Below, piece by piece: positions 25,055 to 38,300 of a stretch of DNA of 64,000 nt. The position numbers and the translations under genes are program-made. Numbering within the stretch: the first letter of the stretch is position 1; every line of letters starts with the position of its first letter. Below the pieces are notes generated by a model, which saw only the letters and a program-made list of their open reading frames with translations, did not search any database and had not been told where the DNA came from. This DNA is from Opisthorchis felineus (taxonomy: Eukaryota > Platyhelminthes > Trematoda > Opisthorchiida > Opisthorchiidae). The stretch is from contig SJOL01001804.1 in NCBI GenBank assembly GCA_004794785.1, positions 1,250,969 through 1,314,968 on the forward strand. Reading direction: 5' to 3'.

Positions 25055-25990
25055 TCAATGGGCATATGTGAGTAACTGAGATCTACGGGGCCGGCGTATC
25101 TGATGGAGTCTGGTAGTATTTGAAATGTAGGTCAAGTGTATTTGGTAGACCCAGAGGTCGAGGACTAGTGAAAAACTGAACAGAGACGATAATGATAGGA
25201 AAGATAGAGGTGTGTGGTGGCCAGTGGGCAATAAACCAGCGCAACAGATAATGCAAAAAAAAGATGGAAATAGGACCACGGGGTAACATGCTATCAGATA
25301 GCGTGGTACAGAGCCACAGTGTCTGATAAAAGGGATCGACACGGAGGTGGTACAGGTTTTTTGAGGCTGAGACGGAAGCAAATAGGCCTCAAAGTGATTG
25401 ACAGCATGGAGTAGTGGCTGCGAACTGATGAGATCAGGCATACAGAAAGTGGACTGTGTACAAAGAGCATCAGAGAGGGAGAAAGTGACGGCCACAGACG
25501 GGAAGGCACAGCAGCAAAGTTGTATGGGGTAGAGAAACAAAAGAAAATATTGACGCGCAAAGCGGAGCGGAACGAACTAAGACATTAGAAACTACTATTG
25601 ATTGCACAAAGCGGGGAAACTGATGAGTATTGGACCAAGTAGACAAACAAAAAACGAATCAGCAGCAGATTCAAGAGGTATAACTGCCTGTATGCAGCAG
25701 GTAAGAGCTTGTGAACGGACGGAAAACTCAGCATTTGGAAGCACACACTTTGGAATCGAGCGAAACCACTTGGGCATTTTGAGCACACTGATAATCACTA
25801 GTGGTCAAAGAAAACAGTAGATAAAAGCGCCATAATGGCAAAAAGGTTTGGTTTTCGTGCAGTAGTGAAGGCGAATGCAGTAACGGCGGACGTAGTAGAC
25901 TGCGGAGTGAACCAATTGAAACAAGGTAGCAAATGAGTGAAAACGATGGAAGGAACCAGGATTGTCACCGATGTTGCTAGCGACACTGTG
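25055..25990 (-). other. Pyrimidine-rich tract downstream of Nck, possible 3' UTR
   Basis: The plus strand is strongly purine rich for about 900 bp, so the Nck sense strand is pyrimidine rich. This alone opens a 161-codon minus frame (25055-25540) with Ser, Leu, Phe and Cys-rich composition and no domain. I find no AATAAA on the minus strand within about 1.1 kb of the Nck stop codon (26151), so the end of the transcript is not fixed. The tract could be 3' UTR or a low-complexity spacer. A similar purine-rich stretch occurs at 43830-44330. Confidence 0.35.
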
Positions 25991-26150
25991 CGAACCTATC
26001 TTGATCGACATGGTTTGAAAGATATCTGGACTCGTGGATGCTACAACTTGGGGGAAGGCAAGGGTCACGGGGTTGCGCAACGCATTGGAAGAGTAGTCTT
26101 CGCCAGTTACCTCACGAAAATCGGTCAGAAATAGCATCACTAGTTGTCGT

Positions 26151-26357
26151 CTACGTCCGCCCCGGATGTACAAATGGCCGAGTAAGATAGAGCTTCTCCG
26201 ACTCATTTTTGAAAATGGGATGTGTGCGATAGTGTTGTATTAGTTCATTGACACTTGGGAATACTTTCTGGCCGATGTGGTATTGCCCGCGTTCCATACG
26301 AACCTTGAAGTTTCGCGCTTTCGATCCCGCATTCATGGTGACAGTCAAATCACCAGG
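26151..26357 (-). CDS. NCK: Nck coding exon 4: remainder of SH2 and stop codon
   Basis: The acceptor is a long T-rich run ending TTTTCCAG (AG at 26359-26358). The exon reads [19 protein letters not shown], then [20 protein letters not shown] and [14 protein letters not shown], matching the second half of Nck SH2 domains including the His after the NFKV strand region. The family normally ends shortly after a LYL motif; here a nine-residue tail (FVHPGRT end) precedes TAG at 26153-26151. The exon has 69 codons including the stop. Its overlap with plus-strand frames is incidental. Confidence 0.94.
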   Translation of the reverse strand, partial: PGDLTVTMNAGSKARNFKVRMERGQYHIGQKVFPSVNELIQHYRTHPIFKNESEKLYLTRPFVHPGRT

Positions 26358-29300
26358 CTGGAAAAGAAAAAAATAGGTACAGAGGTAGACAGGGACAAAA
26401 AGAATACACTTAAAATCAGCGTTTACATTCTTGAAAAATCACCAAGATTGCATTTCCAAATGTAGTCCCATTTGTTTACTTGTTCATGCATACATCGGGT
26501 CCCAGTAAGAGGTTCAAGTTAGCCCCTATCGCGCTTGAGAACTATGCGACACCGCTTGAATCGACAGGTCGGTCTTTACTGGGAGGTTGCGAATGTGATG
26601 AGCACAGTGTTTGAGTGCACAATTGAAGGAAGAACATTACAAATGCAATAATTCATTTAGCGAGGGGATACATACGGGGAATTCTAAAAATTATCTTCGT
26701 GGGAGCGTAGTAACCGTGTCACGTACTTTCTGCATTGTTAGTGAAATTTCACGTGTCAGGTTGTTTCGAACGCCTTTCGTGAGGGTGTAAATAGAATTTT
26801 CCGTTCTGTCTCGAGTGAGTATTTCAGATGGGCAGAAATCTTCAGATCCGTGATTCACACATACTTGTAAAAGTGGCCTGCTAACAGTCGTCTAGAGCTT
26901 TGAAAAACTAGTGATTTTCTCCACCCAGCAAAAACAAAATAAGAACCATGAAAAACGATAAACTGTCACGCAGATGCATTATTACACTACAACCTAAAGA
27001 ATTATGATTCCCGAGAACTCGAGGAATAGCCGGTTATCTTGCATCGCCCCCTCGTGCTCTTCAGCTGTATTACGTCGGATCGATATTTAAACTCCGAAAT
27101 AATCCACCGAATAGTTCTGCGTGTGGATCTGGAGCAAATCAAGCTTGCCCAAATGAGTTCATTGATATGCTGGTGTATCAGCTGTGGCCATAGATGATAG
27201 TCAAGCAATATAGGACATTTTTCATTGTGATGTCACCACTGGGGATGGAATCAGCCATAATTGGGACCATTTGGTTCTGGGAGGTCTATGAGGAAGGAGG
27301 TCACGATGAAGATCGCAGTATAAAAAAATTCCAAGCCTACAAAATTGTCTTACCGATGGAAGTGGTTCCTTTAGGATAGACTACCATACTTTGTCAAACA
27401 AATATATCAAACGGCGTGGGGAGACAACACTGTCCGTTTATTGTGGGGTGGCGATATAGTTGCATACACAGTTTGCCCAGTGATGTCAATAGGTCATCTT
27501 CGGTCGGATGATATGAACAAAAGTTTGTTCGGCAAATCAGTCGACCAGATTTCCCTGTTCGTGCGGCACTCAAACTTTTCACAGCTGATCGTCATAGTGA
27601 AGAGCTCATACTTCTGAAGTCGCGCTAGTGGTTCATCAGCTTTATGCAAGATAAACCGGTAAATTTGGCATCCAGTTCTGTATGCTGGTCAACACAATCC
27701 ACCTGCGTGTGTCATATTATCCCCCTATTTCAACACCTGTGAAAAGGAAAGCAAAGGGAGTGTTCTTTGCTAGAACACGTTGCCCTGCAGTTGACGTGTG
27801 GGGTTCTCAATAAAGACTATAGCGTTTGTTAGATAACTAATTCACTAGTTTCAATCTGGATCGGAATTCACGACAGAATAGCAAAACTGCAGGATGTGCA
27901 AAAAATTCAAAAGAATCCCAAGCGAACCTAAGTTGCAGAAACTCAGCAAGCATAAGAGCCGACAAACTACTACTGCTGAGTTACAAAAACAAGGGCAAAA
28001 ATGGGTCGTCTTTGTTGTCAACACTACAGCACATTCACTCAGCGGAAACAAAGAGCATACAGAAGTTCGAAGCAATCTGTTTCTGTCATTGGAATAAATA
28101 AGGTGCTCACGGCGTGGATCATATACTCAGACCGCACTCCTCTAATTGTGCAACACGTCAGAGGCCTATGGCAGTGTGACAAGATGTGTCGCTGCGGTCA
28201 GTGCTCGGATATTTTTGACAGTTCATGATACATCCCACCAAACGACTTGTTGAGAGTCGTACACGCGACTTCAACCTATCCTTGGTAATGAATTGACAGA
28301 CCAATAAGCTCCATGATAAAAACAGAGGTTCCACTATTGACCGTGGGGCCGATAAAAAGTTTGGACACTTTTAACAGTGTAAATGAGAGACTCAGGTGAA
28401 CTTCAGCTGAGTCTCCCGTCAAAATCAACTCAAGTTGCAAATGAGTATTCATTGTAACATACGTACAGATTGGTGTTCTAGTAAGAAATAAGCTCGATGA
28501 GAGACTACCTGATGAGCCCTAAGAAGGATGAAACAAGTAGTGAGCAGTCCAAAGTTTTCACCGACCCTATAAGTTGTAGTGAATCATACTTCGATATCGT
28601 TCTAAATGAAATCTGAGGCGGCTTTGGTGCATCAGGTTCAGTTGAGGAACATTATGAACGAGAGCTTCACGTGAATTTCCGCGGAATCTCCCGCACACAA
28701 ATCTAAGTTGCAAATGGGTGTTTATCGCAAACGATCCAAAATAAGTATGGTTTGCTACTCCTGCATAACCTCAATCTGCGGAAGTTGCTGACTGGAGGTT
28801 TCAAAAGTTCGGACACCTCTATGGGCATATGGCTTCTACGGTTGTCTCGTTGTTTCATATAAACAGCTATTCGTAACGTAGCTATTTGTAACGTTTGATC
28901 GCTGACCAGACTGGAGTAGTTGGTGCAGATTTTTATCCGGAGTTCCAGTGTCAAAACTACAACGACTGTGCGGTCATCTTTGAATACAGACCACTTCAAT
29001 ACTGAAAAATTTAAAACCACAAAAATAGGATCAGGACTGCTCTTGTGACTGCAGGAGTGGGGAGATTCACCCTTGTTGTGGTCTGTAGGCTCAACAGCAT
29101 ATCTAAAAAACGACCGACTGCGGTCAGTTATGACCGCAAGACCATCCTATCACATAGAGCAAAAATACTATGTGAAGTGTAGCATGTTCATGCACCAGTG
29201 GGATTTCAAGCCCTTTCAAAATACTGTAACCATAGTAAGCTAACTTGAAGACTAACTGGCAATATTGGTTGTGGATAATCAGCATAAGGATTTCTCATCC

Positions 29301-32300
29301 AGGATTGCTTTTTTTCACCGGGTAGTCAGAAGACCCTTGTAAAGAAATGCTGAATGGAGTGAGTGAGAGGAACCCACAAATACCGGGAATTTAATCATGC
29401 GCATGCATCCAGTTAGCAGCCGAATTTCTATTGTACCATTAGACCCAAACGGGCCAAAAATGCGATTGGCAGAGCAACGATCGAGGGGCTGAGCTCACTA
29501 GCGACGGATCGCACCTTTAAAGCAGCAATGCGTTTGGGTGTTGCTGTGGCGTAAGCAAGCTTTAGTTGGTGCGCCCTATTCTCAGGTCAAGCACACACGT
29601 AGATAGTGGCTATGGCAAAAGCACTGTCCTATGGCTCGAACTTGGCCCAAGAGACCGTGGCCTGAGCGGACGGAAAGCACGACGTACTGCACGACCATAA
29701 TCCAGTCAAAAAAGGACGTGTCAGTTTTGAAAAACACTGATATCTACTACCAGCCCCGGGCGTTTTAAAGAAATTTATGATGTTGAACTACCTCGAACGG
29801 CTGTAGTGTAAGGAGCGTACTAAAGAGATCCGTCTATTTTTTCCCCCATAAAAGTAACCGGTTGACGAGCGACTCAAACGCAAATTGACTTCATTTGTAA
29901 GGCAGGTATAGATAGCTACTCAACTACGGCTTACTTAGACTAATAGGGGACCGTTCCTCAAAGGAGTGAAGATCGCTCATCAGATTTATCTGCCGCCTAA
30001 GTGACTCATGCAGTCTTGGAGATACATTGGTGAAATAGATCGTCTATCAGAAGGCATGGCAGAAAATATGCCGTGGTGTGTTCTTAGAGCAACGGAGTAC
30101 CTGTCTTCAAAAGGCCAGAGATCACATGGTGAACCTACGTCGTCCGTTGACAAACCCCTGCTGCAAGTCGATCGAGTGTACTGTGCAACCATAACCCAAA
30201 ACGTTTTTGTTAATCAGTAAAGCCCTATTGATCATACCTCATCAACCGGTTCTGCGCATGAAAATTTTTGATGCAGTGCATCCGGTTGCTGTGGTCCTGA
30301 TCAAGCGATACTCGCTTGTACTGTTGCCTGCATATGCCTATCCGTTCAACTGCTACTGATTACCGTATGTGAACGATTTGAGTGTTCTATGTCTCGCGAC
30401 ATACTTTCTATCCGTATTGATGTTACGGTCAGGTTCTGTGAGGGGGACTTGGTTCCCATTCACATAACTTTAGGTGTAGAGAAGTCAAAAATGTCAAAGT
30501 GAACGATGTCAAAACATAACATCCAGATAATGAATCCACTTTAAGTAATGATCACCATGTGCAACGAATTATATTTCAATGGTACGGTCCAGGGTTTATG
30601 AATAGTATATAAATTGCATGCTGTGTATGATTGGCCAGAAGTGGCCTTAGATAGCCTTTGTTTTTGTGACTCAGTCAGAATGACAGTGGTTCCCAGCACA
30701 CATGAGCGTAGCATAGTTTTTGATGGACACGGTAGCCCAGCCCTCAGTTTAGGAAAGTCTAAGCACTGTTATATTGTTGTAAAAGTTGCATGCATTCTAT
30801 AGGGACCGATATGTTCGCAACCTACAGCTGTCTAAATCACACATTGTGCTCATAATTCATGGTGGGAGGCACGGCCCAGCGCATTTCCAGGGCCTGATGA
30901 CGCTGAATGCATAAACCACAGAAAGAAAATACTGTTCAGTCCTACGAATTTCTCAACATGGAGTAAATGTAGTTTCAACATTTTCCTCTCAATTCGGTGA
31001 AAATTTTTTAGACGTCTTGTAGAACTTCCACAAGAAATTTGGCACACGGTCTGCCTCCAACCAACCCGATCTAAAGCTGCTAGCTTGGTGTGGTGGTCGG
31101 GCTTGAGTGCTGCAATGATCCCGAGGGCTACACTAGCTGGAACTTCGTTCTACAAGGTGCAACCATGTCAGGAAAGCCGAAAGGAAGCAGTCAGACCAAG
31201 CGATGGCTCGTGGGATATATGGCATGGAAGTTGCACTCAGCCCTAGAGCTGAACGCGCTTTGCTGGACCGGATTCCAGTGAACAGTCATATTTACGCCGT
31301 TCGGTTATCCAGCTCAAGGAAGTTCAATGCTACATGACATAAAAAACGGTACCTGTATGTAGTATCGGCATGTGTCCCAACGAAATGCAGTCCCGACGCT
31401 GAGGATGCTTTCCATAGAGATTTATCTGGGCTCGTTCGTCAAACAAGAAGCATTGACATTTTGATCCTTGAGGGTAATGTGAATACACAAGTCGGTGTTC
31501 TGAGCTCCTTGGAATCACATCTGGGCGGTCGAGTTGGAGTCGTTGCTCGTCGCACGGGCAGTGGAGAGCGACTCCTCCAGTTATGTGTTGATCATCAACT
31601 GTTTCTAGCCAGCACGAATTTTCAAAATAAAAGCCGCCATCGTGTAGCTTGGTGGCCACTAAGTACAAATCAACCGTGGACCTAGTTGGATCACGTGGCC
31701 ATCAGCCACTCGTGGAGAGCCACAACTCCTTCTGGGGGCATACAACTTGATTCTGATCAGGCAATAGTACGAGGCAGGCCTGACAATTCGTTTTGCTTCA
31801 GGCGCTCGCACGTCGGCAAGAAGCATACCGATCCATCTACGGCGAACTACCATAGTTCACCCGTATTGATCTGAACTAGCACAACTACTCTCTACAGTAA
31901 ACTAACACTGTATTGGTAGCGAGCAAGTGGACAACACATGGCGAAATGTGAAACGAGCTACGCTAGAGACGTCAAGTGCTGCCTGGCCGACTTTTCGGAT
32001 AGGACCAAATGACCACTACATATCATCGAGATCGCTAGTCCTGATTGATGCTAGGAAATCCAGAATACCAGGCAGACTTCGATGACTCACGCAAATCCCT
32101 CAAACACCAAATAGTGAAGAGCCTAAGGAAAGACGGAGAGCTTTATTGGACAATGAAGCTTTTAACCCTCGGAAACATCCGTGTCCGACACAAATCATTA
32201 TGGTCGAGTGGCCAAAAGAAAACAAAGGTCAGTGAAACGATAAGTGAAAAAGACGGCTCATCAGTTCGCTCGCAGAAGCGCTGACCGGAAAGAAGGGCCG

Positions 32301-35300
32301 AATACTTCAAACAGTTCAGCTGGCCTCCCACAGAACAGCCCCTGGGGATAGTGCATTTGGGTTAATGGAATGAAGAAATCAGTTGCCCGTCAGAAGAAAA
32401 AAACAAACGACGAACTGTGCCTGCTGAAACGTGAGAAGGCAGTAGGACCGGACGGTCTGTATCCAGCCCTCTTCAAAGAACGTGAAGGACTCTTGGTTAC
32501 GTGTCTGATAGATCTCATTGGCGCTATATGGAGTGAAGAAGTGACTGCAGAGTGAGGCACATTGAGGGTCATCCCTATCTTCCAAAAATACGCGAACGCT
32601 GTGTGACAACTACCATAACATCAAAGGCACTATCTGGTCTTATCCTTCGAAGGTTGACTGAACACAGCAAGAGACAGATCCGTGAAAGCCAAGCTGCGTT
32701 CAATCCTGGATGCAACAATCAAATTTCTACCCTTCGACAGATTCTGGAACAGCGACACTGCTTCTAGTAATCAACAATGGTTATCCTTCTTGACTTGAAA
32801 GCTGCCTTTACCTCTGAGAACCGTCAGGCATTATGGCAATGCCCATGGAGCAAAAGTGTACCCCCCAAAAGTCTTGACCCTCTTTGAGGCGGACGTGTGA
32901 AGGTCAAAAGAAAGCTGTCGTCTGAGTTCATTAGATCAAGTGGTGTCAGGCAAGGCTGTCCTCTTTCACCCTTCCTATTCAACTTCGCCATCGGTGTGAT
33001 TATGGAATACTTACTCCTGGCCTCTAAGGCTGGTGGAGTTGAAATGCTCCCAGGGCGTTCGCTCACATACAGTGAATACACAGTAGACACAGGTTCTCAT
33101 ATTTGACACAGCTGTAGTACAGACAATATTAACCAAACCCAAAGATTCTGCCTCGCAATTTGGTATGCACTTCACACCTGCAAAGTGTAGGGTGCTATTG
33201 CGAGACTGGGTGGGCTCGAACCCTAACCTCATGCTCGCGGATCAGCCGATTGAGCTAGCGGACAAATTTTTCGACCTAAGCAGCTGTATCAGTCCCAGTG
33301 ATCTAGCCAAAGACGATATTTCAATCCGGAGTAGGAAGGTTAGGGCAGCTTTTGTGAATTCGCACCACATATGGCGTAGGCTTTATATCAGTTTATCTGT
33401 TAAGGGTCGAGTTCACGATGCTGCGCTGCGTCCCATATTATTATACGGGTCAGAAACCTAGCCGCTGCGCAATGAGGACGTCAAAAAGCTTTCAATCTTT
33501 GAACATCGATGCCTTCGCAGCATTGCCTGAGTCTGGTGAGAACACCGGATAAGTAATGCTGAAGTACATCGAATGGTTTTCGGAAAAAAACAACTCGTCC
33601 ACGATAGCTGAACCGATCACACTCCATAGGTTGCGCTGGTCTGGTCACGTGCTCCATACGCCAGTCGACCGAATTCCTCGAAAAGCTCTTTTCGCACAAC
33701 CACGCGAAAGGTAGAAACCAGCCAGGGGATGTTAAAAAATGACTTCGCAGCGAATTATGAAAGCCATTGCCAGCAAACTCAGTTGGGCCGCGAGAAGGGA
33801 CACATTAATGGTTAGAGACATTGTCAGACATGGCCCAGTCGCACGCTGAATGGGGCGCATGCATCCAACCTGTTGCCTTCAACGCATAGCTTCCCCCCCC
33901 AGATCTCCCCAAAGAAAAGTCCACTGAGACCGGTGTATTGACGCATCAAACATATCAATAGCTGCCTCCAATGCATAGCTATCTACCCCTACCTCTCCAG
34001 ATCATCGGTGAACAAAACGGTGGCAGCTATAACCACTGTACGGCAAGTACGCCGTTTTTAAAGATGATGCTGCTTACAACCAAGACTGCTGAAATTGTTC
34101 AACTATTTGAAGGGTTATAAAAGAGCTTGAAATCCTATACTGAAGAATGTACAACACTTCAGACTGGCGGAAGCAGAGAGGTGGCCAACTGTTGACCTGG
34201 CAGAGGGGTATAAAATAGATAACGAAATGTTTGGGTGCTGTTGGTGCTACTCACCTTCCATGATAGGGACCGCGTGATCCCCACTGCGCCTTGTTGAAGA
34301 CGCTGCAAGATATGGCTGCTACTCGATGTCAATGGCTTTTGTGTTGTCAGTTTCTATCCAGATTGCCGGAATGGGTGTCTGGAGGTGTAGGCACCTCGGA
34401 ATTATTGTGGCAAGCTACCATTAAGTCCCTATTAAGTCCACTTTTATTCTTTCCTTTACAATAAGGCTTTCAAATAAATCATGGTTGTGTAGCAGCGAAG
34501 CATCAGTGCTAAACACTGATGTCATGCTGCCGATGATGATGATGATGAAGCCTCACTTGTCCATTTGTAAACAAATTTATCAAAAACAGTAGGACACGGT
34601 CCTTTTTTATGAATGTTTGAGCGACCAGAATGTTTTTGGTGTATGACACTGCAAATCAGTGCAAATATTGCTTCCGACCAACATTCATGGCCAAAAAAGA
34701 AGAGATGAAGTCAATGAATACAGATACAGATTTTGGTGGAAATCTTGAAAACAATCTTCAATACGTTTTACTCTGACTGGGGTTCATCGGATGAATGTGA
34801 GAGAATAAGTTACATGGGGTTTCCCATCTTGGCCGCAGAAATGCATAAGCACGGCGTTTATGGATTGGGACATTTTTCTTAGCTTGGCCCAGGCGACCAA
34901 CAAACTCGCCACTGGTGAACAATCAAGCTGTTCTTCTCCGCAATAACTCGACCCTCGTGGAGGATCCATCTAGTAAACAGCAACCATGAGGCTCGGGTCT
35001 GAAAATTCACTCGTAAGATGTGCTTTGTGAATGGGAACACAAGTATACATAAAACACACCGAAAGACCGAATTTCCAAACGGATCCACTGTATTGATGTA
35101 ACCGAGAAAACAATCCAATACATTCGTCGGAAGGCCGAAAAACATGTATTAGACGAAAACTTAAATCAAGCAATCAAACATGAGTTCCAATTTACGAATC
35201 ACAAACACCATGGCTGGTGGTACACCCGAGTACAGTATGGCGCACGCCTATGACAAACCTAACAGAAATCGGTATTTAATTGAGGCAGGACGGGCAAGAA

Positions 35301-38300
35301 AGACGCTTTTGTGGGGATCAGTGAGTCGAGTAAATAATTCTTAGAGTCGATCGTGTGCTCACGGAAAGTTTACCATACCGAGTTGTTGTACCGAAACGTC
35401 AAACACATTAGGAAATATCATCATGTCACGCCATATCTGTAGCATTCAGGTGCATTGTGGAAATAGCGCAATACCTTCTGTTGACTTGGTGCTTGACGAC
35501 ACGATGGGACGCAAAAGGAAACCGACTAATTATGTGCACAAAAATATGAACTGTTACGTCCTGTTAACAGATAGTGAAATGACGAAGGCCACGTACTGGA
35601 ATCACACAAATTCGACTAATACAATGCACTGTGTTGACATCATTAGAACGGTGAAGAAACGGGTGAATAACGTGTGAAATAGAATTTCCGGGCAGACTAG
35701 GCCTTTAACCAATTCCTCTAATTAGTGAGAGCAAAGGGAGTGGAGCTCAGGGGTACCTAGAACATCATAAGATTACACGCCGGCTGAGGGAAGTGCTATG
35801 TTCTGCTGGTAAACTTTTAAACTCTACCAGTTTTAGTTGAACAGTATTTAAGAGATTTCAGTAGTTTCTCGCGGTCGATACTTTTCACTAATGTCTCTAT
35901 ATCCAACAAACAGCTCATCATTTGTGTGAATTTATCATTTCCCATAACACATCTGTTTGTCTTCCAGCAGAGTATTCGAAGGAATTCATGTCCTAGTTAT
36001 AGACAGTCCTTTAAGGAATGGAAGCTACTGTGAGAGGGTCATTTTACTGATGTTTTGTCTGCGATATCGTACTTTTTACCGGTTCAACACATGCCAATAC
36101 CATGAATTTAATTCGCCTTAAGATATTCGAATCTTACGGACGCAGACGAACGATACTTCCCATTTCTTGGCTGTTTGTTTTACTAGAAGGCCAGATGGCA
36201 CATTAAAGCGTTCGGTCCACCGTAAAACAACGTGGCGACAATTGCATACATGCGTGAGCAAGTGAAAACCCCGTACCAACGTACCAGCAATATATGTTCA
36301 GGCACTCTCTTCAGCAGGAAGAATTTCCCAAAAGTACTCTCTTTGCACACAGCCATCAAAGGCAATCCACAGTGTCCTGTAAAATAGACAAGTACCTAAA
36401 ACCCTTTAAAAGACGCTTTCTTCGAGTAAAATCCAATCGATCAGCAGAAACAGAAGGGGACGGGGTTAAGTTATCCGTAAAATCGGACGAAACTTACATG
36501 AGATTCACTGTCACGTATGACAAATTCGCCAGGTTTTGCGAATCGAGTCAACATAGATTCACATTCAGCGCGGGATATGGAACCCCAAAACCAAGGTTGC
36601 TCCATATGAGCGTGTGTTGTGGTAGAGCTCACAGCATAGGTAAGTCGCAACTCCTCACTTGCACTGGATTGGCCTGGTTCAGTGGGTTGTACGGGGAAAC
36701 TGAACTGACCCGTATCCTGCGGGACGGCATGTTCGCCTAGCGATGAGGCCGGACCACTGGGGAGCAGGCTGACATAATTTCGAGGAACAAGCCCTGTTTC
36801 GCCCCGCACATTACGACAACGCCACCAGTCAGGATCGTCTGGCGGTTTTTCAATAATCTCAAGCACCTCATTCGTGTCGAACGACAACTCTTCATTCTGA
36901 TTACGGGTGAAAGGATACAACGTGAGCACCCGTTCTACAATTGCCGCAGGTTTGGAGGCTGAGGGGAACATCTGGTCACCGTGTAATGCTGTTTGTCCAG
37001 TCATTGTTGCAGGGGGCGCAGGCAAAGAGGCTTGAGAGGGGTGCACCCCAGGAGCGGAATTCATGGTTGATTCACGCGCTGCCGTCGTTTTAGATCTGAA
37101 GAGAAAACATGAAAATTAAACACCAATGTGATCACATGGGCTAGTAATCCTAAAAGCAATCCTGTGTGATGGTAACATATAGTATAGTCCAAGAAGTTCA
37201 GCAGCGGAGCTTTACTTTCTTTAACGCTCCACTGAAGGATACCGGCAACTTTGGGCTGGGAGTAGATACAAGCTAACAGAGGAAACATTTAGAACAAGAA
37301 CTCCGATCCGAAGGCAGAGTGGTGAGTAACTAGTCAGCAGTGGTTTGCTCACACAGCAAGAATTACGGATTCGGGCTTGGCGACGTTTGTCGGTAAACAA
37401 ACAAAAGATGGATAAAATGAGTCCGATATAAGAGCCAATGTTATCAATTGTAACAACTCAGCGTCAATCCAGATTATAGATCGAGCAAGAAGCGGCCGAC
37501 AGTTTTGACGGATATATAATAGCAGGGTAGACAGGATAAACAACACTGACCAGTTGACTAAGTAGTGTTATAATGAGGTGGGTATGAGGATATACGGCAT
37601 GAAGTTATCCACATTCTGAGGTAAAAGGAACAAGCACTCGATGATACGCCTGGTCGAAAACCCAATGTTGTGCATGAACATAATCATGAACATCCAATAT
37701 ATCCACAAGAGTGGATAGCGAACGAACGCGACAAAGACCACTTTGTCACACTGCAAAACCAGCGAGGATCGATAGTTGAATAGTTCCGGCTTTTTGCACT
37801 CTCCCGATAAAACAAAACAGAAAGGTGAAAGGGAATCCGCGTTATCGGATCGAACCGCATAGAAAAAAAAGGAATTATGCAACTCTCAAGACGTATCGGT
37901 TGTTTAATAGGGATAATTCTTGCGTAGATGGGAAGGTTGTGTCCGGCTGAAAAAAACTTCAGGCAAAAGTTTCATTCGCAACAGACAAGCTGTCCATTTG
38001 ATACTTTACTACGTCTCGATCTATGTTTGTAGGTCTGTCTGGGAGCGCCTGTTATCGCTTCGCAGCGCAGTACGTATATACTATATTCCCTGATGAAAAC
38101 AGGGTAAAAGAACACAGAACAGTGCGATAAGCTATGCTATGTCGATCAAAACCCGCGCGAGGTTCAGAGGTGAAGTTAGGGTGTTGTTCCAATCTGAAGT
38201 TGCATGTTTATTTTGAGAGAATGAACGGGACAGCCTGTGCAAACCAACTTGGTGTGATAGTCTGGACAACCATAGCATGGAAAGATTAGTGGCCACGTCA

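Noticed and set aside
25055..25540. 161-codon minus-strand frame
   Set aside because: It is opened by pyrimidine bias, has no domain, and overlaps other open frames in the same strand.
25434..25650. CTGATGAG at 25434 and 25625 on the plus strand
   Set aside because: At 25434 there is no hairpin. At 25625 a TTGG/CCAA hairpin and GACAAAC follow, but the purine-rich composition makes chance likely and no flanking arms pair.
29970..29995. CTGATGAG on the minus strand
   Set aside because: No GAAAC-like partner strand or hairpin follows it.
30850..31080. LINE C-terminus-like DRVGWRQT on the minus strand
   Set aside because: Too short and isolated; the plus-strand LINE starts at the same place.
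36294..36740. 148-codon plus-strand frame
   Set aside because: It is antisense to Nck exon 3, whose coding frame is certain.
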